Below, one piece after another: positions 38,526 to 50,573 of a DNA stretch of 64,000 bases. Location: NCBI GenBank assembly GCA_907165065.1, contig OU015533.1, positions 27,606,578-27,670,577 on the forward strand. Reading direction: 5' to 3'. The notes under the pieces were generated by a model. That model made no database searches. It was not told the origin of the DNA and saw nothing but the letters and a program-made list of their open reading frames with translations. The stretch is from Caprimulgus europaeus (Eukaryota; Chordata; Aves; Caprimulgiformes; Caprimulgidae). How positions within the stretch are numbered: position 1 is the first letter of the stretch; each line of letters starts with the position of its first letter. A program made the position numbers and the translations under genes.

Positions 38526-40789
38526 TTTTGTCTTCCTTGACTGGTGATCTTGGGAAAAACATTAAGGCTGAAGTTAAAAAAAATTCAAAATGCTTTGTTG
38601 AAAAAATAACAACAACAATAAATAAAAGACAAAACAACAATGGCGACACATTATTTAAGCCACACAGACCTCTGATACAATAGGCAGGTATCTCTCATTT
38701 CAGAAAATAAAAGTTACTCAAAGTGTGGAGACAACTGTTTACACAAGATCAGGCCAGTCCCTTTTCACATTTAATATGGCTGTTGACTTTGGAAGTTACA
38801 TTTTCCAGTCTTGACTTAAGCTACAGAAACTGCCAGAGCCATCTCAAATTGTTTAAAAGAGGCTTCAACAAGCTAGAAATCCCTCCCACCCTTGTGGGAA
38901 TTTCTGCAAGGAACTGAACAGGCTGAAATATACCGAAAAACAATGTTTGGCATAAGTAAGTAACTGTGGCTGCTGCTGCTACAGTAATTTAAGCCAGGCA
39001 GCAGCTGGGAAAGACTGTTTCTCATGGTAACCCTTTCCATGTGTGTCCTCCACCCAGATGTAAAGTCAAAGACCCTCCTCTCAAAGGAGCAGCTTTGAAG
39101 TTCTTAAGTGATATTTAACTCCAACAACATAACACCTTTATCCTTATTATAAAGCAGCCAGTAAAATAAGATACCACACCCCAAAGACTCCAAGACTTTG
39201 AAGAGTTAAAGCAGAGGAAGGAGATGCAACCGTGCTTTGCTCAGGAATTCTAAGAATTGAGCTTTAACAGCATTGTTTGAAGTGAGAGAAAGCAAAGGCA
39301 CTCAGTGAGATTTTTATCTCCTTGACTCAAACAACAGTGGTAATAGAGACTCCATCATCTGAGTATGCCTATGACCTGATTTTTGGCTGCTTCTCTGAGA
39401 TACTTTTGAATTCATATGCTTTTAATTTCTGAAAGAAAAAGTGTTTGGGAAAGAAAGTGAGTATGAAAAACATATCTGCAATCTGGGAGCTACAATTAAG
39501 AGAAATGAATTGGCTGTTTCTTATTTATATATAAACACACGGAGTGATGATGAAGGACTAGATTCTTTGTGACTTTATTAGAGTGTAATGAAAACAGCCC
39601 CCATAATCTTCCATTATGGCTTGTCACATACAGATTGATGCTATTTGCCCATGGAGAAGCAATGTCTATAACAAGCTCTTTCCCCACCCTCAATGAGCCA
39701 TGCCCAGAATCCTGTGTACTGGTATGAGGAGGAAATTTACAGTTCATCCAGCCCTTTATACTATATTAATGAAAAACATTTGGGTCACACAGTTGAATGG
39801 TAGAGTTGCATCTATGTAACATTGTATTATTTCTGGATAGAACAGGGTCAAGTATATAATACCTCTGTATTTCTTGAATGAAAGCTGGAGGAGGAAGGGA
39901 GAGCTTATATGTTTGAACAAATTGTCTTATTCTTAGTGGTTGTTCCACTCCCACCCAGATCCTCTTCTATTATTCTGCAAATATTCACACTAGCTGCTTT
40001 ATAGATAAAAAATTTAAAATGTTCAAAACGCTCAAGCATGGTTTCTGTCTCCATGTGTATGCCGATTATCATATTCACATGACTATTTGTGGAGGAACTG
40101 TTCAAGCAACAGGATGAAAAAAGGGCCCAAGAGCTCAGGGGGAATGCCATAAAACTTGGGCAATCAAGCACACAGGTATAGTACAACAGTCTGCTTTCAA
40201 AGCAGAGCAGCAAACAATTAATGAGAAATGTATTGAGTGACTACTCTTATCAGCCACTTCTGAAATAATTGCAAGTATGTTTACAAAATTCTGAGCATAT
40301 TCAATGACAATTTGGAAAGTGAGTATGAAACTCAATTCATTAAATAAGTTAATTATTTCAAATAGTTCAACTGCTTCCTGTAAATCACAATCTGAAGAAA
40401 GCAGCCCTGGCTGAGAAGGCATTTATGTTTGGCATGGCTTGTCACCATGGCTTTCCAGTGCCTTCTGGTTTGGGTAGGCTGTGATGGCTCCAGTACTTTT
40501 CTCCGTATAGTTGCTCATTGCTTTGTGAAGGATTTATAATGGTATTAAAATGGACCATTTAAACCCACAGCAAAACAATGAACAAAAGCTTCTCCCTATT
40601 TTGTCAATATGGTGAACATAAAGGGCTTGTGTGAATCAGCTTTACTCCCGAAGGACCCCCCAAAGAAGACTGCTGTTTGGACCACCCCAGGGCCCTCTGA
40701 GGCTGCCACACACCACACAGGAATTACCTGGAATCTCTCGACCGCCATGAGCTACCCAGCAAAAACGACTGGGGCATTAGCATCCATTT
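38526..40789. other. Unique non-coding DNA
   Basis: No supported gene or recognisable repeat. A-rich ACAACAACAATAAATAAAAG low-complexity sequence lies near 38608-38640. Minus-strand frames at 39905-40422 show no known family. Confidence 0.5.
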
Positions 40790-41060
40790 CCACTGCCTGG
40801 CAGCGTGCATCTCCTTGACAGGCACTAACAGCCATCTTCTCAGTGGGCACTGGCAGCCATTTCCTCAGAGGGATGTTGGCATCTATCTTCTGAGACAGGC
40901 ACTGGCATCCACTTTTTCAGCAAGGCAGCACCCATCACCTCGGCAGGCACCTGAGGCCGTCTCCTCAACAGCGGTGTTGGCATCTATTTCCTCAGTGAGG
41001 GAGTGCCCTACTCCTGAGCAAGCACCAGAGGCCATCTCATCAGCTAGCACTGGCAGCCAT
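40790..41060. repeat. Degenerate older part of the minisatellite
   Basis: Divergent units of about 30-40 bp built on 'tcctcag...ggcact-ggcagccat' recur. Examples: 'aggcactaacagccat' near 40820, 'gggcactggcagccat' near 40845, 'aggcactggcatccac' near 40900 and 'agcactggcagccat' near 41047. They resemble the sharper array that follows. This looks like the decayed flank of one tandem-repeat locus. Confidence 0.7.
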
Positions 41061-41322
41061 CCCCTCAGCAGGCACAGCCATCCCCTCAGCAGAGCACGGG
41101 CCTCACCCTCAGCAGGCACAGCCATCCCCTCAGCAGAGCACGGGCCTCACCCTCAGCAGGCACAGGCCTCACCCTCAGCAGGCACAGCCATCCCCTCAGC
41201 AGAGCACGGGCCTCACCCTCAGCAGACACAGCCATCCCCTCAGCAGGCACAGCCATGCCCTCAGCAGACACAGCCATGCCCTCAGCAGACACAGGCCTCA
41301 TCCCCTCAGGCAGAGCGGCCTC
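41061..41322. repeat. GC-rich minisatellite, about 12 units of 20-24 bp
   Basis: Twelve units begin with CCCTCAGCAG. Two main forms alternate: one ending GCACAGCCAT and one ending AGCACGGGCCTCA, with hybrids. Higher-order pairs and triplets (form A+B) are nearly identical, indicating recent expansion by slippage or unequal exchange. The units contain no stop codon in most frames on either strand, which explains the 200-codon + frame (40815-41417) and the 172-codon - frame (41086-41604). Neither has a domain, and the reading register shifts between units, so I do not call a gene. Copy number is likely polymorphic (inference). Confidence 0.92.
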
Positions 41323-42183
41323 TCTATGGTGCCAGGCGCTTCCCAACAAGCCCTGTGTGGACAGGCCGGGCGTTTGCCTGGGTGCCCTGCAGAGGCCCTG
41401 AGGTAACTGGCTGCTGAGGGAGGGAACTGTGTGCCTGTGCCGGGGATGGGGCAGACTGAGAGGAAGGGCAGCAGGATCAGCAGCAGGGCAGGCAGAGCAG
41501 CCAGCACAGCAAAAAGTGGGGAATGTCAGTATTTTCTCAAGTCTCTTCTGCCCATACAGGCTGCAGGATAGCGGCAGGACCATGCGCTGGAACAAGTCCC
41601 CCACATGATGGGGAGCAGAGCCCTGAGCAGCATTCCTGGGCTGCTTTGGAAAGCCCCAAGAAGCGAATGAGGCAGTAGAGGGTACAGGTGGGCAGCTCCA
41701 ACCAAAGGAGAGTTCAGGGCACCCAGAACTTTCTTCGATATGGAATATACACCTGTGGGGGCTTATCTGGTGGACTCAGCCTGGGCCACAGAGATACTGC
41801 TATGGTGTCAAAAGGGATTTCACTGACTGATCTGAGTCCACTCCTATCCCTGCTCTCTACATGACAATGATGACACACAACAGGGGAAATCCTAGCAGCC
41901 ATGATGACTGAGCTGTGCTGAAGCACAAGTGAGACTTTCACACAGCAGCACTTTGTCCAGCTACTGACATCACCCTCACCCCTGTTGCAGGCCCTCACTA
42001 TCACCTGCACACTGCAAGGTGCCACACAAAGAGGTGACACCATGCTAGAGTCCTGCAGCAGCGTGGGAGGCCTGCAGATTTGCGTCTCGACATGGCCTGG
42101 CCTTTGTCCTCTGCACCATCATGCTGTGAGCAGCCAGCTGAAACAGGACAGGCACTGCTTCTTCCTTCATGTTTAATTGCCAG
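41323..42183. other. Unique DNA flanking the minisatellite
   Basis: The first 200 bp stay GC-rich with CAGCAG/GCAGG words that may be further eroded repeat. The rest is ordinary non-coding sequence. A good acceptor-like CCCTGTTGCAG|G lies near 41990. No gene supported. Confidence 0.45.
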
Positions 42184-42262
42184 GAAGCACCTTTCTTTCT
42201 GGGGAATTCCCAGAGGAATGGCAAAGGATAAAGTTGAAGGTGGATGGAGGCCTGCAAGCCAG
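42184..42262 (+). other. Possible 79-nt exon, weak
   Basis: A pyrimidine-rich run ending TTTAATTGCCAG|G at 42183 precedes, 79 nt downstream, a consensus donor CCAG|GTAAGT at 42262/42263. Such pairs arise by chance in vertebrate DNA. Nothing known is encoded. It could be an exon of a long non-coding RNA, or nothing. Confidence 0.15.
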
Positions 42263-44726
42263 GTAAGTCTGCTCTTGTCTTGCTTCCTCCCCAGACCTTG
42301 GCCTATCCAAGTACAAGAGAAATTAGAGACACAGTGGAATATCTTAAATGAAGCAGTGGAAATAATTTTGAGAAAGGATCCTTGGAGTGCACAGATCTGA
42401 GAAAAAAAAAAAAATAATATCTGCTGAATCATCCCAGGGTATTTGCCATTGCTTCTCACAGTGAAAGGGTATTATAGACCCTATGCCCCTTGTTATCTCA
42501 CTGGGCTCTCAGGTACACACAGAGCCTGGAATAACAGCAATAGAAAATTTGAAAATTTGCAGATTTTACCAGTTCAGGCTCATGCCCAGATATCTTCATG
42601 GACTGAATTATTTAGAAAACCTTAAAACGAATACAGTTCTAAATATCTGTAGATTTGGGCAAGATTATGTAATTAAAACTCTCTATGCTTACTAGACAAA
42701 CCAGTTTAGGCAAATCAGCCTATATCCCTACTTATTAGAAAACTCTCTGCTGAACTAATTTGCAATTTGAGTGATCTGAACAAGGAGAGAGTTAAAGGAA
42801 TTGAAATTATGGTAAGGTTGAAAACTTGAAGTATTTCTATTCATGTCACTTTATTTTTGAGTACTTTTATTTACATTAATATAATTGGAACATAATTTAT
42901 TTCCATTTATTGCTTAAAATCTATTCTATCACCAGCATCTTTAAACAGCCAGTTAAAAGCCAGGGCACTGTAAACATCTGGCAAGCTGCTCACTGCCTAT
43001 GCTCTTCTGCACTGCTGTCTTTTTTTAACCTCTTCACAGTTCATTGCACTTTCTCACTCTTTTGCACTAGCATAGGGCTTTGCAAACTGAAATGCAGTAT
43101 TTTTAGGATCGTTTAAATGGAAAATATAACTAAAATAACACATTAAAATCTCCTGTGCATTTTAAGATTTGGATGGCTTGGCACTCTTTGTCTCTTATAT
43201 TCCTTTATTCCCCAAATACAATCCATATCCCCAAATTACTTGACAGTGTGCCCTAAAATATCTAGCAAGACTTATGTATAAGGTGGGTGTTTGTGGCATT
43301 TACCAGTTAACAGGAAATAATTTACTGCTAAATTGTTTCTGGTGATATGTATTTGATTTCTGCTGGTATATGTTGTGGGCTCATATGCCATATAATCTGT
43401 GTGCTTTACAACCTATAAAAGATTAATCATAAAGGCGAGTTGTAACTTCATCACAATCAAGGTAAAAAAACTGCTTTTATGGTTTTCTGGTTTTTATTAC
43501 CTACAGATTTTATAGTAACTATTAGATCCAAGGTATAAAACTTAATTTATGTGTGTTCAAAAAGTTGAAATGCTGTTTGGAAAAACTTTGCAATCAGGAG
43601 AATGCACACAGTAAATGCAAGGAGGAACATTATGAAGTAGGCATCGGTGTATTGGCAACACTACTCAACACAGAAGATGAGCTGACAGTGTATTTCTCAG
43701 GACTGACTGTTTCACATTGTGGACACTAGAAAATAAGTTTTGGGTTTGCATTTCAGGTTCATTTGCTTAATTCATTATGCTGATCTTACCACTGGAGTAG
43801 GCTATTTCACAGCACTCTACCTTGTCCAAAAGCCTTTTGGATACATTTAATCTACTGCTTTGCCAAGAGGATCTAATAATTACTGGTTTTCTTAGGAAAG
43901 GAGCTGAAATCAGAGATGCTCTGAAAAAAAACAGTAGTAGAGGAAGGCCTATGCTTTTTTTAAATATAAAAATATATTTATAAAAATATATTTAAATAGT
44001 TGTTTGTCTTATGCTGTTTGCAATAGAAGCAGTATCAATCCTCCTATTTTTGCTTGAGAAGAGTTGGATAAGAGATGAGTCTCTTGGAACTACTGTGCAG
44101 AGGGGCTCTATCAGCCAATAACCAAAGGAAGGGAACTAATAAACAATTGCTTTATCAAAGAGCTTTTTCTGGTGTGTTGCTAGACTATTGGAGTTAGACA
44201 AAATGCACAGTGTTGTGGCTTTGTATTGTCTTATGATATAGGAAAAGGGTCTGAAAAAATGTATGTTTTCTTTAAAGAGTATCCCTACCTCCAACCGCCG
44301 TTTTTTCCTATGTTAAAATGTCACGTGCCTTCATCCCACGAAAACTGTACCATTACTGAAGTTATCAAAATCATCACAGTTTAAACATGCAAGCGCTCAG
44401 CAAGTGATGAGGTTTATCCTCAGCTTGTTTAGAGCTATTTGCCATTTGTTTTTTTCTTACAGAAACACTGACTTTTAGTGCTAAGGATTCAGTGCAGCTG
44501 CAATGATAAACATGCTGCAAGGCTTTCTACAAAACTACAGGAGACCAGAGCTGTCCATCTTGATATTCCTGATGTAAAAAACAAGTTGAAATCAGCTCAT
44601 TCTTAAAAATATATACAACCTTTCAGTATTTCATGATACAAAAAAGCAAAGCAGAAACATAGGTTTTAAAAATCACACCTCTGTCTCCTGTAAATTTGTA
44701 CTAAATGTCCCTTTGTTGTTTTTCAG
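42263..44726. other. AT-rich unique DNA
   Basis: No gene or CR1 copy. Poly-A lies near 42402-42414. The stretch 43240-43620 is repeat-free with GATTAATCATAAAGGCGAG and ATAATTTACTGC-type words and may be conserved, but I cannot show it. A 14-bp tandem of the AAATATATTTATAA type is near 43970-43995. Confidence 0.45.
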
Positions 44727-44798
44727 ATGTTGGGCATGCCTGTGTTCATGTCACTATACCACACATTTTTTCAACAGGAACCTTTCAGGAAAAACAAG
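44727..44798 (+). other. Candidate 72-nt exon with near-ideal splice signals
   Basis: Upstream lie a near-consensus branch site TACTAAA at 44699-44705 and a pyrimidine tract ending TTGTTGTTTTTCAG at 44726. Downstream the donor reads AACAAG|GTAAGAG at 44798/44799. The 72 nt between are an exact multiple of three and open in the first frame from an ATG (24 codons, beginning MLGMPVFMSLYHTFF and ending in RKNK). No neighbouring exon or homologous protein is recognised. It may be an exon of a long non-coding RNA or of a gene whose intron spans the window; equally it may be a chance arrangement. All splice-site statements are read from sequence; exon status is inference. Confidence 0.25.
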
Positions 44799-46699
44799 GT
44801 AAGAGCAGAATCTTGCAAACTGATACCACATTTTGGAAATTTTCAAGTGGTCTTAATTAAAAAAAGGAGAACAGTATAGAAAAATAGGACTGTTTCCAGT
44901 AGTATCTTTGAAGATTAATAGAGAAGATCTCTTTAATAATCCTCCAATATTCATCCTTTCTTTGCCAACCAAGTATTTCTGCATTCAGTTGATTCCACCT
45001 CCCCATGATGAGTTGGATGTTACTATCCCTCCATGGTTATCACAAAGAGATTTGATTCTGGGCAGGCTGACAGAAATATACCATGGCAGCAGCATCTTCA
45101 AATTATGAGCTGTACAGGATTTCTGTGTAAACATCAATTTTTCCAGATTGCTACTGCCTGAAAGCTTTAGAAGCTATGCTCACAACTTGTGTCGACCCTA
45201 ATAAATCTTGTGACTGTTTACCACCAAAACTGTAGCTAGCACTAGTGCTGATTATAACAGCTCTACTAGGGCAGGCCAGAACCAAGGTTTGACAACCTGA
45301 GTAATCCTGAATTGTTGGTAACTGTCTACCTCAGCACTAGCACCTTCTTACCTGCTTAGGCCATCACAGCATATACTCTCATACTGCTGCAAAAATTTTT
45401 CTGAGCCTTGGAGATAACTACGCCACTGTTGGAAAATAGGTGCTAAGTAGCCTGCATTAAGACTGTCAAACTGGCAATGCAGCTCCATCTGGATCCTGAA
45501 TGATTTTCCATCATCATATAACAGTATAAGGTTCATTTGCCATCTGGCTCCTGAATCAACTGCTGTCATCCAAGTAGCATCCAGCTGGTCCAGGGTCAAG
45601 ATTAATGTTTTATTTGGGGTATCTCCATTTTTAGGTGCCTGGCTTCAGTAATTTTCCTTGCTGACTGGTTATCAAAGGGGGTTGCAAGCACTTGTTAGTG
45701 GGATACTGGGAAATTTCAGCAAACCTTTTAATGGTACTCAGTGACTGAGGTCAGTGTTGCAGCAGCAATCAGAAGAGAGCTGGAGCAGGCGTTACAGTAG
45801 CTAGGCCTGGGGTGTCTGCATACACTTGTTCATGGGCTTATTTGGAACTCAAGCACTTCAGTCTTTTTCTTACTGGCTTTGCTTGGTCTCTTTAGGAAAA
45901 AGAAATGCTTAACTGAAAAACCCCACCCTATTTAAATGCATCACATTTAGATTCCAGCTGTTAAAGTACTGAAAACTAATCATCACTTTTGAAAACTTTT
46001 GCCTGTTTGCTTTAATCTTTTGGCCACCATCAATCCTTTCACACTTTCAGTTGTTTATCCTTTTCCCTGAGCTTTCCTCTGAATATATCTGGTTCAAAGA
46101 CGTAATGAAGGCAACTCATTCAGTGAGAGTCTCCTTGCCCCAAGGAAACTCTGAGGTGGAGGAGTACTTTGCCATAAGCACTCCATGAACAAGCACAAGT
46201 GCTAAAAGAGCCATTGGTTGTGGTGCTCTCCAGCTACTTGAACACTTCATTTCTCATTTTTCATTCTTATTTTCTTTAAAGCCATTTGCAATAAAGCTAC
46301 AGCCTGAAGTGGAAGAACTCACCTTAGCTGTAAAGCTTCATTGCAAGGCAGCAAATTGCACTGTATCAGAATATCAACCTTATCTAAGATTCATGGAATG
46401 AATTATACATATTGCATTGCCTTAAAAATGAAACCTGGTGAAGTATTACTGTAATTTAAAAATCTAAGTGGATTTGTACAGTGAGATTTAAAATTTAAAG
46501 CTGTTTAAATATTGAGCTGATTGGGAAAAATTTTTTCTGAGAAATGGTATTAAATAGGAGAATCTCCATTCAGAGAAAAGACAGCCCCAAACTAATTTTA
46601 TCATAAGAACAAACCATAAAGAAAGGTATTCATGGGGCAATTTCCATCTAGGAAAGCGCATAAAGTCACAGTCACCTGTATGTGTTAATGTCCCTTGGT
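44799..46699. other. Unique non-coding DNA
   Basis: No supported gene. The minus-strand frame at 45348-45599 (83 codons) has balanced composition but no family I recognise. A 12-bp palindrome AGCACTAGTGCT is at 45238-45249. Confidence 0.45.
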
Positions 46700-47260
46700 G
46701 TGAATTTATGCTGAATTAGGAATTCGAGGGAATGCAAGGCAATTTACCCTGCAGGATGATAACAGAGACATTTGGGCAATACGGATTATGCTAACTTTAT
46801 TTTATTGATTTATTTTGAACGAATAAAAGCAAACAATTACTGCTGGTAGCTGATGCGTGACTTTTTGCATGTATTTTTAAAAGCACAAACCATAGTGGCA
46901 ACCAGATCCCAGCCTCCAGATTCCTGATGCCTGTTCTCGGGTGAAGTGGTGTTTTAGCCCACATCCTCCAGCAATCATTACCTCTTGTCACAGCAAAAAG
47001 GACACCTCTGTAAGAGCAAGGTGTCACATTCTACCCTTGATCTGCTAATTAGTTGACCAGATCAAGGACCAAACTGGCAAGATGATCTTTCATCTTATTA
47101 ACATAGTGCTGCCGGAGTTTAATTTTACTTCTTCCTCTGTGAATGTTGCAACATTTTATAGGTACCATTTTCCAGCTTAATAATGATTGATGGTCTTGCT
47201 GTTCACATACCAGCATTGTTTGGCTCTGATAAGGATGATGGTAGAATGTTTTAGCTAGCA
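46700..47260. promoter_or_regulatory. Candidate conserved non-coding block
   Basis: About 550 bp free of repeats, with a run of motifs such as TTTATTGATTTATTTTG, CAAACAATTACTG, GATCTGCTAATTAGTTGACC and TTAATAATGATTGATGG. FOX-like (GTAAACA/TGTTTAC-type) and homeodomain-like cores are frequent. It has no long open frame. Interpreted as a possible enhancer on motif content only. Confidence 0.3.
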
Positions 47261-47589
47261 GAAAGGAGAGATTTGTCCAGTCTCACAAATGCACATACAT
47301 TAGTGAGGTCATCTTGAAACTGATCTGAAATCAGGCATCGGCTTTAATCTCAGCATTACTCGGTATGCTTCATACACCATGTGTCCTCTAAACAAATGTG
47401 CAATAATGCAGGCTGGTGAAGTTAACCAGACAGATGGCTGAAATCCTACATGTGACATGGATTGGTAAATGGATAGGTAAGGACACGGATGGGTGTTTCA
47501 AAAGGCAGAGAAAAGGGTCGTTGATTACAAGGCTAGATAGAAGGTAATATAAAAAGAAATATAGGATAATATAAACAGAGCCCCTAATC

Positions 47590-48170
47590 CAGTCAACTGT
47601 AAATCCCCTTTTCTTAATTGGTTTAGAAACTGTGGACTGTTATGTGAGACAGAGGGCTCTCAGCTGCTTTTCTTCTTTGCTGTCTGGAATCACATTAAGT
47701 GGGAAACAATAGCAGAGCTGACAGCTCCTTATCTGTAGGGGCACTTGGAGCTAATCTGCTATTGAGACTAATGCAATTATATGGGATTATAGGATTGCTG
47801 CTGATACACAGATTGTGGAACTCCCAGAGGGAGTTGCATCTTGGGGTATTACAAAGGGGGAAAATATACAAGGGTCCTGTTTATCCAGAAGTCAAGGAGG
47901 AAAGCTACAAAGACATATTTGGTTTTGTTGTTTCCCAAACTCTTACAAAATACCACTTGCACAATATGCAAGGATCTCCGCCTAGCAGTAGGAAAATAAT
48001 GCAAGACTGTAATATGTTTTGTTTACTCCATACACAATGCTCTAGTGTTGTCCTGAGTAATCTGAGGTCAGAGACAAAATGCTCGTTTCAAATTGCTGTC
48101 CTGCGAGGGTACCACTATAATGCAGTAATTTGTAATGAAGGCACAACCTAAATCCAGATTTCATATAGCA
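47590..48170. promoter_or_regulatory. Candidate non-coding element overlapping a 150-codon frame
   Basis: A repeat-free stretch with TTCTTAATTGG (near 47612), GCTAATCTGC and GACTAATGCAATTATATGGG (near 47768). A plus-strand frame of 150 codons (47699-48151, starting MGNNS) overlaps it. That frame has no known domain and no supporting splice or promoter signals, so I regard it as chance, but it is the longest non-repeat frame in this half of the window apart from those at the minisatellite. Confidence 0.2.
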
Positions 48171-50546
48171 GCTAGCTGTCTTTGCTTTCTCCCTTCCTGT
48201 GCATGCACAGCATATAAAGACACCAGCCCCTAAATAGAATAATGTAAAGTCTCTTGGATGGGTTTTGAATACCCATAAATATCTTGGTTGTGAGCCTAAT
48301 CCTTACCTCTCCCTACAGCTTTACTCTGTACTTCCGGAAGAATGAGCACAGAACTGGGTTATCACAGACCACTATGAGCGTATGTGCTATAGGCATTGAG
48401 CTGACACTCCTGTTACCAGCTTCTGGGTACCTCAGACTTTAAGCAAATTACACTCTTAACGGCACCATAAGGTGTGTAAATGCAAATATCTTAATTTTAA
48501 AGCTTATTAACCAAGTCACCACAAGTCCTGTAAAAAGTCTGCATTAGTGTAGCTAACCAACTGTAGCTATCCCAAGTTTCAAGTTACTGGGCCATGTTTC
48601 ACATATAACCCTTTAAGTTCACGTATTTTATACATATTCTTTTTCCCTGGCCAGTTGGCAACAAAACGTAAGTATCCTGTTCCCATTACTCCTATTCCCA
48701 ACTCCAGGACAAAAAGCTGCAATGCTCTTTAACAGCACTTGCTCATATGACAATAGCAAGTAGAGATCTTCAACAAAGCTTCCCACCTCCTGTTCTAAGT
48801 TTGGTCCAGGCATCTAATAAGAGATATTCCTAGTTCTTGAGTTCTAAAGTAGGAAGTAAAACAGAAACATGGAAATGAGCTATGATTATGTCAGAGCAAT
48901 GACTGATGGCTAAGCTAGGAATAAAATTTGATTGAAAGCAAAGCCCAGCACTCACTGGACTACACTGTTGTAATTTAGATCTGGCAGTTAGTAACTGTGA
49001 TGAAGAAGAGGACTAGTTTCCTCATTCCAAACTTTAAAAGATTTTTCCATGCATCCAGGACAAAACTGTAAGAGAACTGATGCTTTTTTTTAATTTAGGC
49101 AAGAGCATGTTTTATAGTACTAGATAATATCTCCCTGAAAACCACTTTCTATAAATATCAACCTGGAGGTCCTTTGGCCTTCAAAGAGCATGAGCTAGAG
49201 TTACACATGGGCCTAAGCATCCTTGGGAACTCACCCTTCATTTTCTTTTAGCCAAAGCGTAAAACAAAGTAGCCTTCAGGTCTTGAACCTGCATCAGGCA
49301 CTACCCAAGTGCCAAGATGCTTTTAAGGTGAAAGGAATCAGGTGATTATTTGGCTTTCAGGTTCATCCATTTCTTGCTTCTTGAGCAGAGTATGGGATCT
49401 GGTCTTCCTTGGTGGTGCCTGACAGTAGGTTTCAAGAAGTTGCCTCCCATTGTATGGCATCATCCTGTAACACACAAAAACCAGTTCCTCCCTCTGAACC
49501 AAACTGAGCATTGTGTTATATACAGATCTGGAGCCTGAAGCACTGCCTGAGGGACTGACCTGAATTACTTTCCTAAAGTGAACATGCTTCTTGCCAGTTT
49601 TACCTGTCATCTGAGAAACATCCAGCTACTGCGAACTGGGAAAGGAGTAGTCAGGAGACGATTCTGAGCAGCAGTTAATTGATGAAGGAGGAAATAAGAC
49701 AAATTCCTTTAAGTGAATTTAATTCTAATCGTGGTCCTTGCGTGACTAAATCAAGGGCTCTCTACTTCCTACAGACCTTCTCCCATGTTGACAAAAGGTA
49801 TGCAACAAGATGAAAAGTTGGTCTTTCTGTAGTGATTCTGCTATTTATTAGCTGGTTATCTCATTATTGACTTGACTCAGAAGGAAAACAACTTCCCTCT
49901 GCTGGACTGCTGTGGTTGGGCCCAATTACTCCTCCATCCTCTATTTTATTTTTTTTTCCTTTTTTCCTTTTAAAAGGGCTTTTCCCTGTGATCTGCATTT
50001 TTTTCTCTTTGCAACAACTTCCAGCTACTAAATTTAACCAGTTCCTGCTGAGGCTAACACAGTGTTGTGAAGCTGGAGAATTAATGCCCTAACACACTCA
50101 ACGCAGAGTGAATTTCAGCTCAAACACAAGTTAGGCTGCCTGCGCGTTCGGAAAAAGCTTTTGTGTCCAAAACCTTGCTGGTTTTTTCCGTGCTACATTA
50201 TGTGATTCAGTACAAAATAATACCTCTGCCTATAGTTACAGGCTTGAAAACATGGTATATTCATAAAATTTATTTTCCTTTTTTTAGCAACCAGGGAGCT
50301 ATAATTTATTTTATTTGTAGGAAAGCTCAGGTTATGAAAGCACTCTCTCTAGGAGTTAGGCCATCCAAGCTTATTCAGCAGACTAAGAGCCTGTGCCCCA
50401 AAATCAGATGAAACAGACTAGCTTCAATCAGTCTTTATTTTTGTTTGGAGTATTGAATTTTAAAAAGGGGACTGAGAGGGTGAAAACAGAGAGTATGAGT
50501 CTGCCAAATCCCTTGGACATCTAATCTAAGTTAAAGTTAAGACCTT
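48171..50546. other. Unique non-coding DNA
   Basis: No gene or known repeat. A T-rich tract lies near 49946-49972. Short frames on both strands at 49338-49610 are unremarkable. Confidence 0.5.
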
Positions 50547-50573
50547 TGTGGTGGAACTGTATGTTCCACCACA
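50547..50573. repeat. Perfect 11-bp inverted repeat, 5-nt loop
   Basis: TGTGGTGGAAC at 50547-50557, loop TGTAT, and exact reverse complement GTTCCACCACA at 50563-50573. Two further G.T wobble pairs could extend it in RNA. TGTGGT is also the core of RUNX sites, so the arms place two RUNX-like cores in inverted orientation. Confidence 0.88.

Noticed and set aside
40815-41417. 200-codon plus-strand frame, and the 172-codon minus-strand frame at 41086-41604
   Set aside because: Both are created by stop-free tandem repeat units. The repeat register shifts frame between units, and no domain, promoter or splice context was seen.
45348-45599. 83-codon minus-strand frame, considered as a transposon or retroviral remnant
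   Set aside because: No catalytic motif, no flanking terminal repeats, no related sequence nearby.
47699-48151. 150-codon plus-strand frame starting MGNNS
   Set aside because: No known domain, no signal or structural pattern, no splice or promoter support. Frames this long arise by chance in 64 kb of six-frame sequence.
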